64,000 bases of DNA from an uncultured Pelagibacteraceae bacterium (GTDB lineage Bacteria > Pseudomonadota > Alphaproteobacteria > Pelagibacterales > Pelagibacteraceae): the NCBI GenBank assembly GCA_902629585.1, contig CACORI010000002.1, forward strand, positions 86,026-150,025, in the 5' to 3' direction. How positions within the stretch are numbered: position 1 is the stretch's first letter; every line of letters starts with the position of its first letter. The position numbers were made by a program, and so were the translations under genes. The notes below the pieces were generated by a model. The model did not search any database. It saw nothing but the letters and a program-made list of their open reading frames with translations, and was not told the origin of the DNA. Shown piece after piece: positions 54,206 through 64,000 of the stretch.

Positions 54206-56116
54206 TTATTTTTGTTTTTGTAAAATAATATTTGAATTTAAAACGTCCAAAACTTTTTCCTCAATTGAACGTGAATCAAGATTTGCATTCTTATACATAT
54301 TATTTGGTGTATCTTGATCAATAAAAATATCTGGAAGTGTCATTGATCTAAATTTTAATTTATTATCTAGCAAACCCTTTCTTGATAGAAAATCAACAAC
54401 ATGTGATCCAAAACCACCAATTGATCCCTCTTCAATGGTTAAAATAGCCTCGTGTGTAATTGCAATTTGCCATATCAAATTTTCATCAAGTGGTTTTGCA
54501 AATCTTGCATCAATAATTGTAATATCTACTCCCTTTTTTTTTAAATTTTCTGCTGCTAATAAAGTTTCTTTCAATCTTGCTCCAAAATTTAAGATTGCTA
54601 ATTTTTTTCCCTCCTGAATTAATTTTGATTTTCCAATTTCGATTTTTTCATTAATTGATGGCAAATCTGCTCCTGTTCCAGTGCCTCTTGGGTATCTAAA
54701 TGCACAGGGTCTATCATTTATTTCTGTAGATGTATTTATCATTCTCACTAATTCCGCCTCATCACTTGCAGCCATTACAACAAAATTTGGTAGTGTTGAT
54801 AGATATGTTATATCAAAACTACCTGCATGAGTAGGACCATCAGCACCGACTAAACCTGCTCTATCAATTGCAAATCTTACAGGTAAACTTTGTATGGCTA
54901 CATCATGAACTACTTGATCATATGCTCTCTGTAAAAATGTTGAATAAATTGCTGCATAAGGTTTATAATTTTCAGTTGCAAGACCAGCAGCAAAAGTAAC
55001 TGCATGTTGTTCAGCTATTCCAACATCAAAAGTTTTTTCTGGAAATTCTTTACGAAAAAGATCAAGTCCTGTGCCATCGGGCATAGCTGCAGTTATAGCT
55101 ACTATCTTACTGTCCTTTTTTGCATGCTGAATCAAAGTTTTAGCAAAAACTTTATTATAAGCGGGAAATTTACTAGAACTTTTAACCTGTTCCCCAGTTT
55201 TTATATTAAATTTTGAAACTCCATGGTAATTATCCTTTGCTTCCTCTGCGAATGAATATCCTTTTCCTTTTTTAGTTTTGATATGTATTAATATTGGTCC
55301 GTCATGCTTTGTATCTCTTGCATTTTTTAGAATTGGAATTAGAGAATTTAAATCATGACCATCGATAGGACCTATGTAATAAAAACCTAATGAGCTAAAT
55401 AAAGTTCCACCTGAAACTGCTGACCTTAGTAAATCCTCAGCCTTACCAGCCTTTGCGCTAAATCTTTTAGAAAAAGCAGATGTAATTAATTTAATTGTTT
55501 CTCTTAAACTAAAATAAATTTTTCCTGAAAAGATTTTCGCCAAATAAGTACCCATTGCACCAACTGGTCTTGCTATTGACATGTCATTATCATTTAAAAT
55601 TACAATCATTTTAGTTTTGGAAGCACCAGCATTATTCATTGCTTCATAAGCCATACCTGCACTAATAGCCCCATCACCTATTACTGCTACAACGTTGTCC
55701 GATTTATTTGATAGTTTATTTGCCTCGGCTATACCTAATGCAGAAGAAATTGAAGTTGAGCTATGAGCTGCTCCAAAAGGATCGTACTCGCTTTCAAGCC
55801 TTTTAGTAAAACCAGAAAGACCACCACCTTGTCTTAATGTTCTAATTTTTTCTTTTCTTCCTGTTAAAATTTTATGTGGATAACACTGATGACCAACATC
55901 CCAAATTAATTTATCATTAGGTGTATTAAAAATATAATGGAGAGCTACAGTTAGCTCAACAACTCCTAAGCTGGCACCTAGATGGCCACCGGTAACTGAT
56001 ACTGCATCAATAATTTCCTCTCTTAATTCATCAGCAACTTTTTGTAACTTTGATTCTGGTATTTTTTTCAAGTCCAAAGGAAAATTAATTTTGTTTAAAT
56101 ACTCGTATTTCTTCAT
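54206..56116 (-). CDS. dxs: 1-Deoxy-D-xylulose-5-phosphate synthase
   Basis: Dxs makes DXP from pyruvate and glyceraldehyde-3-phosphate in the first step of the MEP isoprenoid pathway, with TPP. The 636-residue protein has [38 protein letters not shown], the TPP motif [19 protein letters not shown] near residue 151, [18 protein letters not shown] near residue 364 and [18 protein letters not shown] near residue 393. It starts at the ispA stop (overlap one base) and forms an operon with xseB and ispA. Confidence 0.97.
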   Translation of the reverse strand: MKKYEYLNKINFPLDLKKIPESKLQKVADELREEIIDAVSVTGGHLGASLGVVELTVALHYIFNTPNDKLIWDVGHQCYPHKILTGRKEKIRTLRQGGGLSGFTKRLESEYDPFGAAHSSTSISSALGIAEANKLSNKSDNVVAVIGDGAISAGMAYEAMNNAGASKTKMIVILNDNDMSIARPVGAMGTYLAKIFSGKIYFSLRETIKLITSAFSKRFSAKAGKAEDLLRSAVSGGTLFSSLGFYYIGPIDGHDLNSLIPILKNARDTKHDGPILIHIKTKKGKGYSFAEEAKDNYHGVSKFNIKTGEQVKSSSKFPAYNKVFAKTLIQHAKKDSKIVAITAAMPDGTGLDLFRKEFPEKTFDVGIAEQHAVTFAAGLATENYKPYAAIYSTFLQRAYDQVVHDVAIQSLPVRFAIDRAGLVGADGPTHAGSFDITYLSTLPNFVVMAASDEAELVRMINTSTEINDRPCAFRYPRGTGTGADLPSINEKIEIGKSKLIQEGKKLAILNFGARLKETLLAAENLKKKGVDITIIDARFAKPLDENLIWQIAITHEAILTIEEGSIGGFGSHVVDFLSRKGLLDNKLKFRSMTLPDIFIDQDTPNNMYKNANLDSRSIEEKVLDVLNSNIILQKQK

Positions 56117-56988
56117 TATTTATTTCTATTCAAAATATAATTTAACGTGTTAGATAAATCTCTAGATTTTGCCCCATATTGTTTCAATCTATTATTAATT
56201 TTTAAAATTAACTTATCAGCATATTTAATAGTATTTTTATATCCTAGTAAACTAATTAGAGTTGCTTTTCCTTGCTTTATATCTTTACCAGTCTTTTTTC
56301 CTGCAACTAATAAACTACCTTTATTATCAATTAAATCATCAGCCAGTTGAAATAGCAACCCAATGTCAGAACCTATATTTTCAAATTTACCAACTTCCCT
56401 TTTGCTTCTTTTTTTAATTATGAGAGGTGCGACACAACAAAAACTAAAAAGTTTTCCAGTTTTTTTTATTTCCATTTCAACAACTTTATCTTTACTAACT
56501 TTTTTGTGCTCATAATCTAAATCTGAATATTGCCCTCCTGCAATGCCTAAATGGCCCGAACTTTCAGAAATTTTATTAATCAAATTAATTTTAGATTTAT
56601 CAGAAACTTTTAAATCTTTGTGACTCAAAATTTCAAACGCCATAGTTAAAAGAGAGTTGCCAGCCAAAACCGCAGTTGACTCTCCAAACTTAATATGTGT
56701 AGAGGGTTTGCCTCTTCTTATTGTGTCGTTATCCATACATGGCAAATCATCATGGATTAGTGAATATGCGTGAATGCACTCAACAGCAGAACCAATCATT
56801 ATTAATGTTTGATATTTTACATTAAATATTGAACCAACATCTACTAATATTTTTGATCTTATTTTTTTTCCACCTGAGAATAATCCATATTTCATTGGAA
56901 TTATTAATTTTGTTTTTTTTTGATTCTTAATAAATCTTTTTAAATATCTATTTGTGTCCACAGCAATTCTATTTAGTTTTTTTCTCAT
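56116..56988 (-). CDS. ispA: Farnesyl/geranyl diphosphate synthase
   Basis: This 290-residue short-chain prenyltransferase builds farnesyl diphosphate for ubiquinone, undecaprenol and tRNA modification. It has [17 protein letters not shown], the first Asp-rich motif [21 protein letters not shown] with the two-residue insertion typical of bacterial Isp[11 protein letters not shown] and the second motif [15 protein letters not shown]. The gene order xseB-ispA-dxs is conserved in proteobacteria. It overlaps the xseB end by four bases. Confidence 0.95.
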   Translation of the reverse strand: MRKKLNRIAVDTNRYLKRFIKNQKKTKLIIPMKYGLFSGGKKIRSKILVDVGSIFNVKYQTLIMIGSAVECIHAYSLIHDDLPCMDNDTIRRGKPSTHIKFGESTAVLAGNSLLTMAFEILSHKDLKVSDKSKINLINKISESSGHLGIAGGQYSDLDYEHKKVSKDKVVEMEIKKTGKLFSFCCVAPLIIKKRSKREVGKFENIGSDIGLLFQLADDLIDNKGSLLVAGKKTGKDIKQGKATLISLLGYKNTIKYADKLILKINNRLKQYGAKSRDLSNTLNYILNRNK

Positions 56989-57221
56989 TTTTTAGAAATA
57001 ATTTTCAATATATTTTCTTTGGTATTCTCGCTGATATTTTTAACATTTTTTTGAAATTTTTTTTCAATGATATTATTTAATTTTATAAGAATTTGATATT
57101 TTTCTATAGAATTTTCCAAATCTTTTTGATTTTCTAATTCTTCAACCAATCTATTTGCCTCTTTAGTTAATTCATCTAAAGATAAGGCATTATAATCAAT
57201 TGGTAAATTTTTATCTTTCAT
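56985..57221 (-). CDS. xseB: Exodeoxyribonuclease VII small subunit
   Basis: The 78-residue protein is of XseB size and has the family core SLDELTKEANRLVEELENQK near residue 14 followed by SIEKYQILIKLNNIIEKKF, a two-helix bundle. It binds the large subunit XseA to form the single-strand-specific exonuclease; xseA is not in this window. The first gene of xseB-ispA-dxs, it diverges from tsaC across 20 bp. Confidence 0.88.
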   Translation of the reverse strand: MKDKNLPIDYNALSLDELTKEANRLVEELENQKDLENSIEKYQILIKLNNIIEKKFQKNVKNISENTKENILKIISKK

Positions 57222-57241
57222 ATATTACTCTCAATTAATAC

Positions 57242-58174
57242 ATGAGAATAAATCTTGCAAATATTAAAAAGGCTGAAAAACTCTTAAATAAAAGTGAGTG
57301 TGTGGCAATACCAACTGAAACTGTTTATGGATTAGCAGGTAATGCTTATTCGGATCAAGCCTGTAAAAAAATTTTTAAATTAAAAAAAAGACCAAAAAAT
57401 AACCCTCTAATAGTTCATTATTACAACTATCAGAAATTAGCCAAAGATTGTAACCTTAATGATAATTTTTATAAATTATATAAAAAATTTTGTCCTGGAC
57501 CTATTACATTTATTCTAAGATTAAGAAAAAAATCTAAAATTTCGAAGTTCGTAACAAATAAAAAAAAATCTTTAGCTGTACGATTTCCAAGACATCCTAT
57601 TACCAGAACTTTATTAAAAAAATTGACTTTTCCTCTTGCTGCACCGAGTGCTAACATATCATCCAAGCTTAGTGCTGTTTGCACGTCTGATGTAAAAGAA
57701 GAATTTGGAAAAAAAATTAAATATATTCTTGAAGGTGGAAAATCATCTATAGGTCTCGAATCGACAATAATTGATTTAAGATACACACCTAAGATTTTGA
57801 GATTAGGAGGTTTAGAAGTTACTCAAATTCAAAAAATATTTAGACAAAAAATTTTTATTGTAAAAAATCCTCTAAAAGTTATTTCACCTGGACAATTTAA
57901 GCTACACTATTCGCCAGATATGCCAATAAGACTTAATGTAAAAAAAATAAATTCCTCAGAAGCTTTTTTGTTAATAAGAAAAAAAAAAGAAAATAAACCA
58001 AACTATTTTTATCTATCTAAAAATGGAAATTTAAAAGAGGCTGCAAAAAATTTGTATACAACTTTAAGAAAAATCAAAAATAGTAAATATGACTCAATTG
58101 CCGTTTCTAAAATTCCAGAAAAAGGACTAGGTAAAACCATTAATGATCGACTAAAACGAGCTTCAAAATTTTAA
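57242..58174 (+). CDS. tsaC: Threonylcarbamoyl-AMP synthase (Sua5/YciO/YrdC family)
   Basis: This enzyme makes L-threonylcarbamoyl-AMP for the t6A37 modification of tRNAs. The 310-residue length with a C-terminal extension indicates the two-domain Sua5 form. The YrdC domain has CVAIPTETVYGLAGNAYSDQ near residue 20, KIFKLKKRPKNNPLIVHYYN, FCPGPITFILRLRKKSKI, AVRFPRHPITRTLL and LAAPSANISSKLS. A SPGQFKLHYSPDMPI linker follows at about residue 218, a Sua5 hallmark. It overlaps the next gene (TAATG). Confidence 0.94.
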   Translation: MRINLANIKKAEKLLNKSECVAIPTETVYGLAGNAYSDQACKKIFKLKKRPKNNPLIVHYYNYQKLAKDCNLNDNFYKLYKKFCPGPITFILRLRKKSKISKFVTNKKKSLAVRFPRHPITRTLLKKLTFPLAAPSANISSKLSAVCTSDVKEEFGKKIKYILEGGKSSIGLESTIIDLRYTPKILRLGGLEVTQIQKIFRQKIFIVKNPLKVISPGQFKLHYSPDMPIRLNVKKINSSEAFLLIRKKKENKPNYFYLSKNGNLKEAAKNLYTTLRKIKNSKYDSIAVSKIPEKGLGKTINDRLKRASKF

Positions 58175-58908
58175 TGCAAATACCTCTAGAAGTAATTGGA
58201 TTATCAAAAATATATAATAAAAAAGAAGCAGTAAAAAATATTTCTTTTAAAGTAAAAAAAAATGAAATAATCGGTATACTTGGTCCTAATGGTTGTGGGA
58301 AAACAACTACGATAGGTATGATATTAGGACTCTTAAAACCTTCAAGTGGAAAAGTTTTAATCAATGGAATCGATATTGAAAAAAAGAGGGTCGAACTATT
58401 AGACCAATTAAATTTTATTTCTCCTTATATTGAGCTTCCAAAAAAATTAACTGTAAAACAAAATCTAGAGGTTTATGGAAGACTTTACAATGTAAAAAAA
58501 CTTAAACAAAAAATTGAAGACCTTTCAGAAAAACTTAGACTTAATGAAATAATAAATAAAATTACAGGTGAACTTTCCTCTGGTCAAAAAAATAGAGTAA
58601 GTCTTGCAAAATCAATTATTAACGATCCAGCAGTGCTTCTTCTTGATGAGCCAACAGCATCTCTTGATCCCGAGACTGGTGATTTTGTTAGAAGTTTTTT
58701 AGAGAGTTATCAAAATGAGAAAAGGGCCTCTATTTTACTTGCCTCACACAACATGTCTGAGGTTGAAAGGCTATGCTCATCAGTTTTAATGATGAAAAAA
58801 GGAATTATCATAGATAAAGGAGTCCCTAAGGAATTGATTAATAAACACGGACGAAAAAATATGGAAGAAGTATTTTTAAAACTTACAAGAGAAAAAGATG
58901 AATTTTAA
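58174..58908 (+). CDS. ABC transporter ATP-binding protein (ABC-2 type exporter)
   Basis: This 244-residue ATPase has Walker A GPNGCGKTTTIGMILGLL near residue 37, Q-loop NFISPYIELPKKLTVKQNL, signature ELSSGQKNRVSLAKSI near residue 132 (SSGQ), Walker B VLLLDEPTASLDPETGD and the switch histidine in LLASHNMSEVERL. It pairs with the downstream ABC-2 permease, which it overlaps by 11 bases, and starts within the tsaC stop. Substrate unknown. Confidence 0.9.
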   Translation: MQIPLEVIGLSKIYNKKEAVKNISFKVKKNEIIGILGPNGCGKTTTIGMILGLLKPSSGKVLINGIDIEKKRVELLDQLNFISPYIELPKKLTVKQNLEVYGRLYNVKKLKQKIEDLSEKLRLNEIINKITGELSSGQKNRVSLAKSIINDPAVLLLDEPTASLDPETGDFVRSFLESYQNEKRASILLASHNMSEVERLCSSVLMMKKGIIIDKGVPKELINKHGRKNMEEVFLKLTREKDEF

Positions 58909-59689
58909 TAAAATGTATGGCCTTTTTTTAAGGCATTTTTATTTAATTAAAGGATCGCTACCTAGAATCCTAGATCTAATTTACTGGCCCACAATACAGA
59001 TTATTCTTTGGGGTTTTATATCAAAATTTTTTTCAATTTATAGTGATTATTACAATGACACACTTGGAATAATTCTTACGTGTGCAATTCTTTATGACAT
59101 TCTTTTCAGATCAAGCATAAGTTTTAATATGCTTTTTTTAGAGGAAATCTGGAGTCGAAATTTTACAAATTTATTTATTGCCCCATTAAAATTGAGGGAA
59201 ATTATTATATCTTTAATTTTTACGGCTTTAATTAGAACTTTAATAGGATTAGTCCCCGCAATTATTTTAACATCTCCATTATTTGGAGTTTCGATTTTGA
59301 AATTAGGTTTTCCTTTATTATTGTTATTTTTAAGCTTATATATTTTTGGGATTACACTTGGTTTGTTTGTTAGTGCCGGATTGATTAGATTTGGTCCATC
59401 TTTTGAAAATATTGCGTGGTCATCATTATTTTTATTGGCTCCATTAGGTTGTATCTATTATCCATTGGAAATTTTACCAAGTTTTTTCCAGCTCATAGCT
59501 AAAGGCCTACCATTAGTTTACATATTTGATGAAACAAGAAATATTCTTTTAAATGACTCGATTAATTACGTAAATTTAAAATATGCTTATTTATTAAATA
59601 TTGTCTATCTAATATGTGGTATTTCTTTATTTTATTATTCTTTTTTAACAGCGCGTTCTAAAGGAACTTTGATTAATATGGGTGAATAA
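58898..59689 (+). CDS. ABC-2 type transporter permease
   Basis: The 263-residue membrane protein has six helices and the ABC-2 features GSLPRILDLIYWPTIQIILWG near residue 19, the amphipathic segment FLEEIWSRNFTNLFIAPLK near residue 81 and the motif APLGCIYYPLEILPSFFQLI near residue 182. With the preceding ATPase it forms an exporter. The type is often involved in surface polysaccharide or drug export; no substrate can be named. The stop lies one base before the opposite-strand tRNA-Arg 3' end. Confidence 0.88.
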   Translation: MNFNKMYGLFLRHFYLIKGSLPRILDLIYWPTIQIILWGFISKFFSIYSDYYNDTLGIILTCAILYDILFRSSISFNMLFLEEIWSRNFTNLFIAPLKLREIIISLIFTALIRTLIGLVPAIILTSPLFGVSILKLGFPLLLLFLSLYIFGITLGLFVSAGLIRFGPSFENIAWSSLFLLAPLGCIYYPLEILPSFFQLIAKGLPLVYIFDETRNILLNDSINYVNLKYAYLLNIVYLICGISLFYYSFLTARSKGTLINMGE

Positions 59690-59690
59690 A

Positions 59691-59767
59691 TGGCGCGCCT
59701 GCTAGGAGTCGAACCCAGAACCTCCTGATCCGAAGTCAGGCGCTCTATCCAATTGAGCTACAAGCGC
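59691..59767 (-). tRNA. tRNA-Arg, anticodon UCG
   Basis: The minus strand folds as a standard cloverleaf. The acceptor stem is GCGCTTG/CAGGCGC with a G discriminator and encoded CCA. The D arm contains AGCTCAATTGGATAGAGC, the anticodon stem CCTGA/TCAGG carries loop CTTCGGA (anticodon TCG at positions 34-36), a 5-nt variable loop follows and the T arm holds GGTTCGACTCC. UCG reads CGA and, by wobble, other CGN codons for arginine. It lies between two plus-strand genes, as a single-gene minus-strand transcript. Confidence 0.97.
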
Positions 59768-59790
59768 ATATAATTATAATATAACATTTT

Positions 59791-60771
59791 ATGAAAAAAA
59801 AAATAAATTTGATAGTGAAGGATATTGATAAAAATATCCGGATTGATGTTTTTATTAGTAAGATAGAAAAAAATGTAAGTAGAACTCGAATCAAAAATTT
59901 GATTGTTAATCAAAAATTAAAGATTAATAACTTAACTATACTAGATCCTTCTAAGAAAATATCTTCTGGAGATGTAATAGAATTAACTATACCAGAACCC
60001 AAAAAGGCATCTCTCAAACCTTATAATTTTAAATTAAACATTATTTATGAAGATAAAGATCTAATAGTTTTAGATAAACCTGCGGGAATTGTAATTCATC
60101 CAGGAGCTGGAAATTATGACAATACAATAGTCAATGCACTTATTAATTATAATAAAAATAGCTTATCGAATATTGGTGATGAACTTAGACCAGGTATCGT
60201 ACATAGAATAGATAAAAATACATCTGGTTTGATTGTAATTGCAAAAAATAATCAAACGCACGAACATTTATCAAACCAGTTTAATAAACATACCATCACT
60301 AGAGTTTATCAATTATTAATTTGGGGTAAAGTTAGACCTTCAAGTGGAAAGGTTATAACTCTAATTACTAGAAGTTCCAAAAATAGACAAATGATGGAAG
60401 TCAGTACTACTAAAGGTAAAAAAGCTATTACAAACTATAAAACATTAGAAGTATTTGAAAATCAAAAGTCACCTACTTTAAGTTTGGTGGAATGTAAATT
60501 AGAAACTGGAAGAACTCATCAAATTAGAGTCCATATGAATTACTTAGGAAATAGTATTGTTGGTGATGATAAATACAAAAAAAAATTTAAAAAAATCAAA
60601 AATGTTGATGAGACCCTCGAACGACTTTTACTTAATTTAAATAGACAATTTCTGCATGCAAGCACATTGGGGTTTTTTCACCCTAGAAAAAAAAAAGAAA
60701 TGACTTTTTCCTCAATTTTACCTCAAGAACTTAATAATATTTTAAAAAAGCTAAGAAATACAAACAATTAA
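59791..60771 (+). CDS. rluD: Ribosomal large-subunit pseudouridine synthase (RluD family)
   Basis: The 326-residue protein has an N-terminal S4 RNA-binding domain (RIDVFISKIEKNVSRTRIKN near residue 17) and a RluA-type catalytic domain. The catalytic aspartate is in GIVHRIDKNTSGLIVIAKN near residue 133, with KPAGIVIHPGAGNYDNTIVN upstream and LETGRTHQIRVHMNYLG near residue 236. It modifies 23S rRNA uridines. It is followed 37 bp later by rpoH on the same strand, an order seen in other Alphaproteobacteria. Confidence 0.94.
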   Translation: MKKKINLIVKDIDKNIRIDVFISKIEKNVSRTRIKNLIVNQKLKINNLTILDPSKKISSGDVIELTIPEPKKASLKPYNFKLNIIYEDKDLIVLDKPAGIVIHPGAGNYDNTIVNALINYNKNSLSNIGDELRPGIVHRIDKNTSGLIVIAKNNQTHEHLSNQFNKHTITRVYQLLIWGKVRPSSGKVITLITRSSKNRQMMEVSTTKGKKAITNYKTLEVFENQKSPTLSLVECKLETGRTHQIRVHMNYLGNSIVGDDKYKKKFKKIKNVDETLERLLLNLNRQFLHASTLGFFHPRKKKEMTFSSILPQELNNILKKLRNTNN

Positions 60772-60808
60772 TTCATTGAAAAATTAAAAAATTTCATTAG
60801 ATAAACCA

Positions 60809-61705
60809 ATGATGAGTATAGCAATAAATAATAATCTTCCTGCTTTAAGTAACGAGGGTGGGCTTTCTGCGTACCTAGATCAAATCAAAAAATTTCCAAT
60901 GCTTGACGCAGAGGAAGAATATATGCTAGCCAAAAATTGGCGTTCCACTGGAAATATAAAATCAGCTGAAAAGCTTGTAACCAGTCACTTAAGATTAGTT
61001 GCTAAAATAGCTATGGGTTATAAAGGCTATGGCTTGCCTGTTAATGAAATGATTTCAGAAGGTAATGTCGGGCTTATGCAGGCAGTTAAAAAATTTGAAC
61101 CTGAAAAGGGTTTTAGATTAGCAACTTATGCTATGTGGTGGATAAAAGCTTCAATCCAAGAATATATTTTAAGATCTTGGAGTCTTGTAAAAATAGGGAC
61201 TACAACAGCTCAAAAGAAGTTATTTTTCAATTTAAAAAAGTTAAAAAATCAAATAGCACCTCGATCTGAGGGTGATTTAAGAGATGAGCATGTAAATGAA
61301 ATAGCTAATAAGCTTGATGTTAGTAAAGATGAGGTGATTTCTATGAATAGAAGGCTCTCAGGCAAAGAATTTTCACTTAACGCTCAAGTAGGAGAAGATG
61401 GCGATGAATGGCAAGATTGGTTAGTCGATAAAGAGCTTGATCATGATCTTAAATTTGCTCATCAAGAGGAAATGGAGCAACGAAAAGATTTATTAAAAAT
61501 TTCAATTAAAGTTCTAAATGAAAGAGAAAAAGAAATTTTGTATTCAAGAAGATTGAACGATAATCCCATTACGTTAGAAGATTTAAGTAAAAAATTTAAA
61601 ATTAGTAGAGAAAGAGTAAGACAAATAGAGAATAAAGCATTTGAAAAACTTCAAAAACACATGCTGCTACTTGCAAAATCTAGAAATCTTTTACCAGCAG
61701 ATTAA
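60809..61705 (+). CDS. rpoH: RNA polymerase sigma-32 factor (heat shock)
   Basis: RpoH directs RNA polymerase to heat-shock promoters. The 298-residue protein has region 1.2 ([20 protein letters not shown]), region 2 ([20 protein letters not shown] and [20 protein letters not shown]), the RpoH-specific box [12 protein letters not shown] near residue 131 and region 4 helix-turn-helix ([20 protein letters not shown]) near residue 255. Two adjacent ATGs are possible starts. It overlaps the convergent purA stop by four bases. Confidence 0.96.
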   Translation: MMSIAINNNLPALSNEGGLSAYLDQIKKFPMLDAEEEYMLAKNWRSTGNIKSAEKLVTSHLRLVAKIAMGYKGYGLPVNEMISEGNVGLMQAVKKFEPEKGFRLATYAMWWIKASIQEYILRSWSLVKIGTTTAQKKLFFNLKKLKNQIAPRSEGDLRDEHVNEIANKLDVSKDEVISMNRRLSGKEFSLNAQVGEDGDEWQDWLVDKELDHDLKFAHQEEMEQRKDLLKISIKVLNEREKEILYSRRLNDNPITLEDLSKKFKISRERVRQIENKAFEKLQKHMLLLAKSRNLLPAD

Positions 61706-62994
61706 ATTTCAAAGGGATTTTCTACTAGGATTGTATCATCTCTCTCAGGACTGGTAGATATACTTGAAATTTTTGCACCAATGAAATCCTCAATGGCAAA
61801 TATATATTTTTTTGCATTTTCAGGTAAACTATCAATATTCTTTATGCCTTTTGTAGAAGATTTCCAACCAGGAAATGTAACATAAATTGGTTTTATTTTT
61901 AATTGATCTTCAACAGCTGCTGGCAAATAATCAATTTTTTTGTTATTAAGCTCGTACTCAGTGCATATTTTAATTTCATCTAATTCGTCAAGAACATCAA
62001 GTTTAGTTAAAGCTATTCCATCAATCCCTGAAACTTTTATTGTTTGTCTTACCAATACACCATCAAACCATCCACACCTTCTTTTTCTACTTGTAACAGT
62101 TCCAAATTCTTTTCCTCGTGTGCCTAAAAGTTCACCAATATCATTAGTTAATTCTGTGGGAAAAGGACCCTCACCAACCCTAGTAGTGTAAGCTTTAGTT
62201 ATTCCTAAAACATAATTTATTGAATTAGGACCACATCCTGATCCTGTTGCAGCACTTGAGGCAACTGTATTGGATGAAGTTACATATGGATAAGTTCCAT
62301 GATCTACATCAAGCAAAATGCCTTGGGCACCTTCAAACAAAATCTTTTTTTTTTGTTTTTTATATTGATCAATCTTAAGCCAAACAGGTTGTGAAAATTG
62401 CAGTATTCTATCTGCTATTTTTAGTAAATCATGTTTTAATTTATCTTTTTCAAAAATTTTCTTTCCAAGTCCTTTTCTGATCGCATTATGATGAATAAGA
62501 ACAGACTCTAATCTTCGATCTAAATTATTTTCAGATCTCAAATCCATCACTCTTATTGATCTTCTTCCTACTTTATCCTCATAGGCTGGTCCGATTCCTC
62601 TTCTGGTTGTTCCTATTTTTCCTTTTCCTGCTGTGTCTTCTCTTATTTCATCCATTTCTCTATGAAATGGTAAAATTAAATTTGCAGATTCTGAAATTAT
62701 AAAATTATCTACATTAACATCAACACCTTTGGATTTTATTTCATCTATTTCTTCTAATAAAGCCCAAGGATCTACAACAACTCCATTTCCTATAATAGAA
62801 ATTTTGTTTTTTCTAACTATTCCTGAGGGAAGTAATCTAAGTTTATATGTAACTCCATCAATAACAAGTGTATGACCTGCGTTGTGTCCTCCTTGAAATC
62901 TTATTACAACATCGGCTTGCTCAGATAACCAATCAACAATTTTTCCTTTTCCTTCATCTCCCCATTGAGATCCGACTACAACTATATTTTTCAT
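61702..62994 (-). CDS. purA: Adenylosuccinate synthetase
   Basis: PurA joins IMP and aspartate using GTP in AMP synthesis. The 430-residue protein has [20 protein letters not shown] at the start, [14 protein letters not shown] near residue 35, [20 protein letters not shown] near residue 126, [20 protein letters not shown] near residue 220 and [12 protein letters not shown] near residue 301. Its ATG overlaps the thiD stop by one base. It is convergent with rpoH. Confidence 0.98.
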   Translation of the reverse strand: MKNIVVVGSQWGDEGKGKIVDWLSEQADVVIRFQGGHNAGHTLVIDGVTYKLRLLPSGIVRKNKISIIGNGVVVDPWALLEEIDEIKSKGVDVNVDNFIISESANLILPFHREMDEIREDTAGKGKIGTTRRGIGPAYEDKVGRRSIRVMDLRSENNLDRRLESVLIHHNAIRKGLGKKIFEKDKLKHDLLKIADRILQFSQPVWLKIDQYKKQKKKILFEGAQGILLDVDHGTYPYVTSSNTVASSAATGSGCGPNSINYVLGITKAYTTRVGEGPFPTELTNDIGELLGTRGKEFGTVTSRKRRCGWFDGVLVRQTIKVSGIDGIALTKLDVLDELDEIKICTEYELNNKKIDYLPAAVEDQLKIKPIYVTFPGWKSSTKGIKNIDSLPENAKKYIFAIEDFIGAKISSISTSPERDDTILVENPFEI

Positions 62995-63806
62995 TATAAA
63001 AATTTTTTATTTACTGTAATAGAGTTAAGATGATTAATTGGACCATGACCTTTGCCATAATTTGGATTAGATTTTATAGATAAATTTACATACTTAATTC
63101 CAAGCTCACAAGATTTCTTTACTGTTTTTCCACATGATAAAAATGTTGCAATAGCGCTAGATAATGTGCAGCCAGTTCCATGAGTATTCTTTGTATTATA
63201 TCTTCGGCTTCTGAAAAACTTAATATCATTTTTATTAACAAAAATGTCATAAACGCTTTTATTTTTTAAATGCCCACCTTTTATCAATACGTTTTTAGCA
63301 CCATGTTTAAGTAAGATATTTGCTGCAAATACCATATCTTCTTTGTTTCTGATTTTGGTTTTAGTTAAAATCTCTGCCTCTGGTATGTTAGGTGTTATAA
63401 TTAATGCTTTTTTAATTAACTTTGATTTCATTAGAACGATAGCTTTATTATCTATTAATTTAGCTCCACCCTTTGCAACCATTACAGGGTCTAAAACTAT
63501 TTTCTTTACTTTTGTTAAATTAATAGCCTTTAAAATATATTGAATTACGGTTGAAGAATTTAACATTCCGATTTTAATAGCATCTGGTTTTAAATCTTTA
63601 GAGGTAAAATTTATTTGATTTAAAATTTCTTTAGGATTAATAGAAACAATCGATTTTACACCTGTCGTATTTTGAGTTGTAACTGCAGTTATTGCTGTCA
63701 TTGCATATGAGCCTAATGCAGTGACAGTTTTTATATCTGCTTGAATTCCGGCACCTCCTGAAGAGTCTGATCCCGCAATAATTAAAATTTTTGACCTTAG
63801 TTTCAA
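62994..63806 (-). CDS. thiD: Hydroxymethylpyrimidine/phosphomethylpyrimidine kinase
   Basis: ThiD phosphorylates HMP-phosphate to HMP-diphosphate in thiamine synthesis or salvage. The 270-residue protein starts with [20 protein letters not shown], has [65 protein letters not shown] and the catalytic [20 protein letters not shown] near residue 205. The start is TTG at 63804-63806, one base after the glmM stop; no ATG precedes the first strand. Confidence 0.95.
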   Translation of the reverse strand: MKLRSKILIIAGSDSSGGAGIQADIKTVTALGSYAMTAITAVTTQNTTGVKSIVSINPKEILNQINFTSKDLKPDAIKIGMLNSSTVIQYILKAINLTKVKKIVLDPVMVAKGGAKLIDNKAIVLMKSKLIKKALIITPNIPEAEILTKTKIRNKEDMVFAANILLKHGAKNVLIKGGHLKNKSVYDIFVNKNDIKFFRSRRYNTKNTHGTGCTLSSAIATFLSCGKTVKKSCELGIKYVNLSIKSNPNYGKGHGPINHLNSITVNKKFL

Positions 63807-63807
63807 C

Positions 63808-64000
63808 TTATTTTATTTTTTTTACAATTAAATTTACGCATTTATTAAGTAATTTTTTATTTTCACTTTCTCCCATTACTCTGATTTTTGATTCTGTTCC
63901 TGACTTTCTCACAAGTATTCTTCCATAACCTTTTATTAATTTTTCTGCAATTTTAATTGTATTCTTTACATCTGGTTTGTTAATTATATTTTTATCACTC
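63808..64000 (-). CDS. glmM: Phosphoglucosamine mutase, C-terminal end; cut by right window edge
   Basis: About 63 residues of the C-terminus are present, containing GYGRILVRKSGTESKIRVMG, the phosphate-binding loop of the fourth domain of phosphohexomutases (RxSGTEP, here RKSGTES). The spacing to the C-terminus and this motif fit GlmM, which makes glucosamine-1-phosphate for cell wall synthesis, better than phosphomannomutase, but only the end is visible. The stop is one base before the thiD start. Confidence 0.82.
   Translation of the reverse strand, partial: SDKNIINKPDVKNTIKIAEKLIKGYGRILVRKSGTESKIRVMGESENKKLLNKCVNLIVKKIK

Overview
The window looks like a chromosomal segment of a SAR11-clade alphaproteobacterium (Pelagibacterales). 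The DNA is very AT-rich. Genes are packed with gaps that are mostly tens of bases or overlaps. Proteins are lysine- and isoleucine-rich. The ssrA (tmRNA) gene has the circularly permuted two-piece layout typical of Alphaproteobacteria. The gene set (single-copy housekeeping genes plus many amino-acid uptake and efflux systems) fits a streamlined marine heterotroph. This placement rests on protein and RNA recognition by eye; no database search was run.

Left part (1-22 kb): nitrogen and amino-acid handling. A tandem glycine riboswitch precedes gcvT-gcvH-gcvP (glycine cleavage; gcvP runs off the left edge). Next come a DMT exporter and the 5-oxoprolinase genes pxpC/pxpB, which diverge from pxpA across a tiny shared promoter region. 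After a TPR protein, a TerC protein and a second DMT exporter there are two Liv-type (branched-chain or related amino-acid) ABC importers. The first has its binding protein on the + strand, convergent with the minus-strand block proC-like/livG/livF/livH/livM. The second is a single minus-strand operon, binding protein-livH-livM-livG-livF, continuing into azlC-azlD (a putative amino-acid exporter) and glaH/csiD (glutarate 2-hydroxylase). A beta-barrel outer-membrane protein lies between the two systems.

Middle part (22-43 kb): a LysE-type exporter sits behind an unusual promoter-hairpin-U-tract element, followed on the + strand by a TIGR03643/DUF2805 protein and a glutaredoxin. From msrB to hflK about 19 consecutive minus-strand genes follow with gaps of at most about 100 bp. 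In transcription order they are hflK, hflC, a DUF2065 gene, degP-like, miaA, ilvB, ilvH, ilvC, leuA, mreB, mreC, mreD, mrdA, rodA, a DadA-like oxidase, a DMT exporter, a D-2-hydroxyacid dehydrogenase, a histone-deacetylase-family hydrolase and msrB. The branched-chain amino-acid synthesis genes run directly into the rod-shape/elongation cluster.

Right part (42-64 kb): housekeeping genes. These are mrp, thyX, permuted ssrA, a small secreted protein, ppdK, glyS-glyQ, an S49 peptidase, ispB, pdxH, aroC, dxs-ispA-xseB, tsaC/Sua5, an ABC-2 exporter pair, tRNA-Arg(UCG), rluD, rpoH, purA, thiD and the 3' end of glmM. No CRISPR array, insertion sequence, prophage or large repeat was seen. The most interesting unexplained signals are regulatory: a 12-bp complementarity that would bury the gcvT start codon downstream of the glycine riboswitch, the extended -10/hairpin/U-tract element in front of the LysE gene, predicted leaderless and bidirectional promoters in tiny divergent gaps, and a coiled-coil/cysteine tail on MreC.
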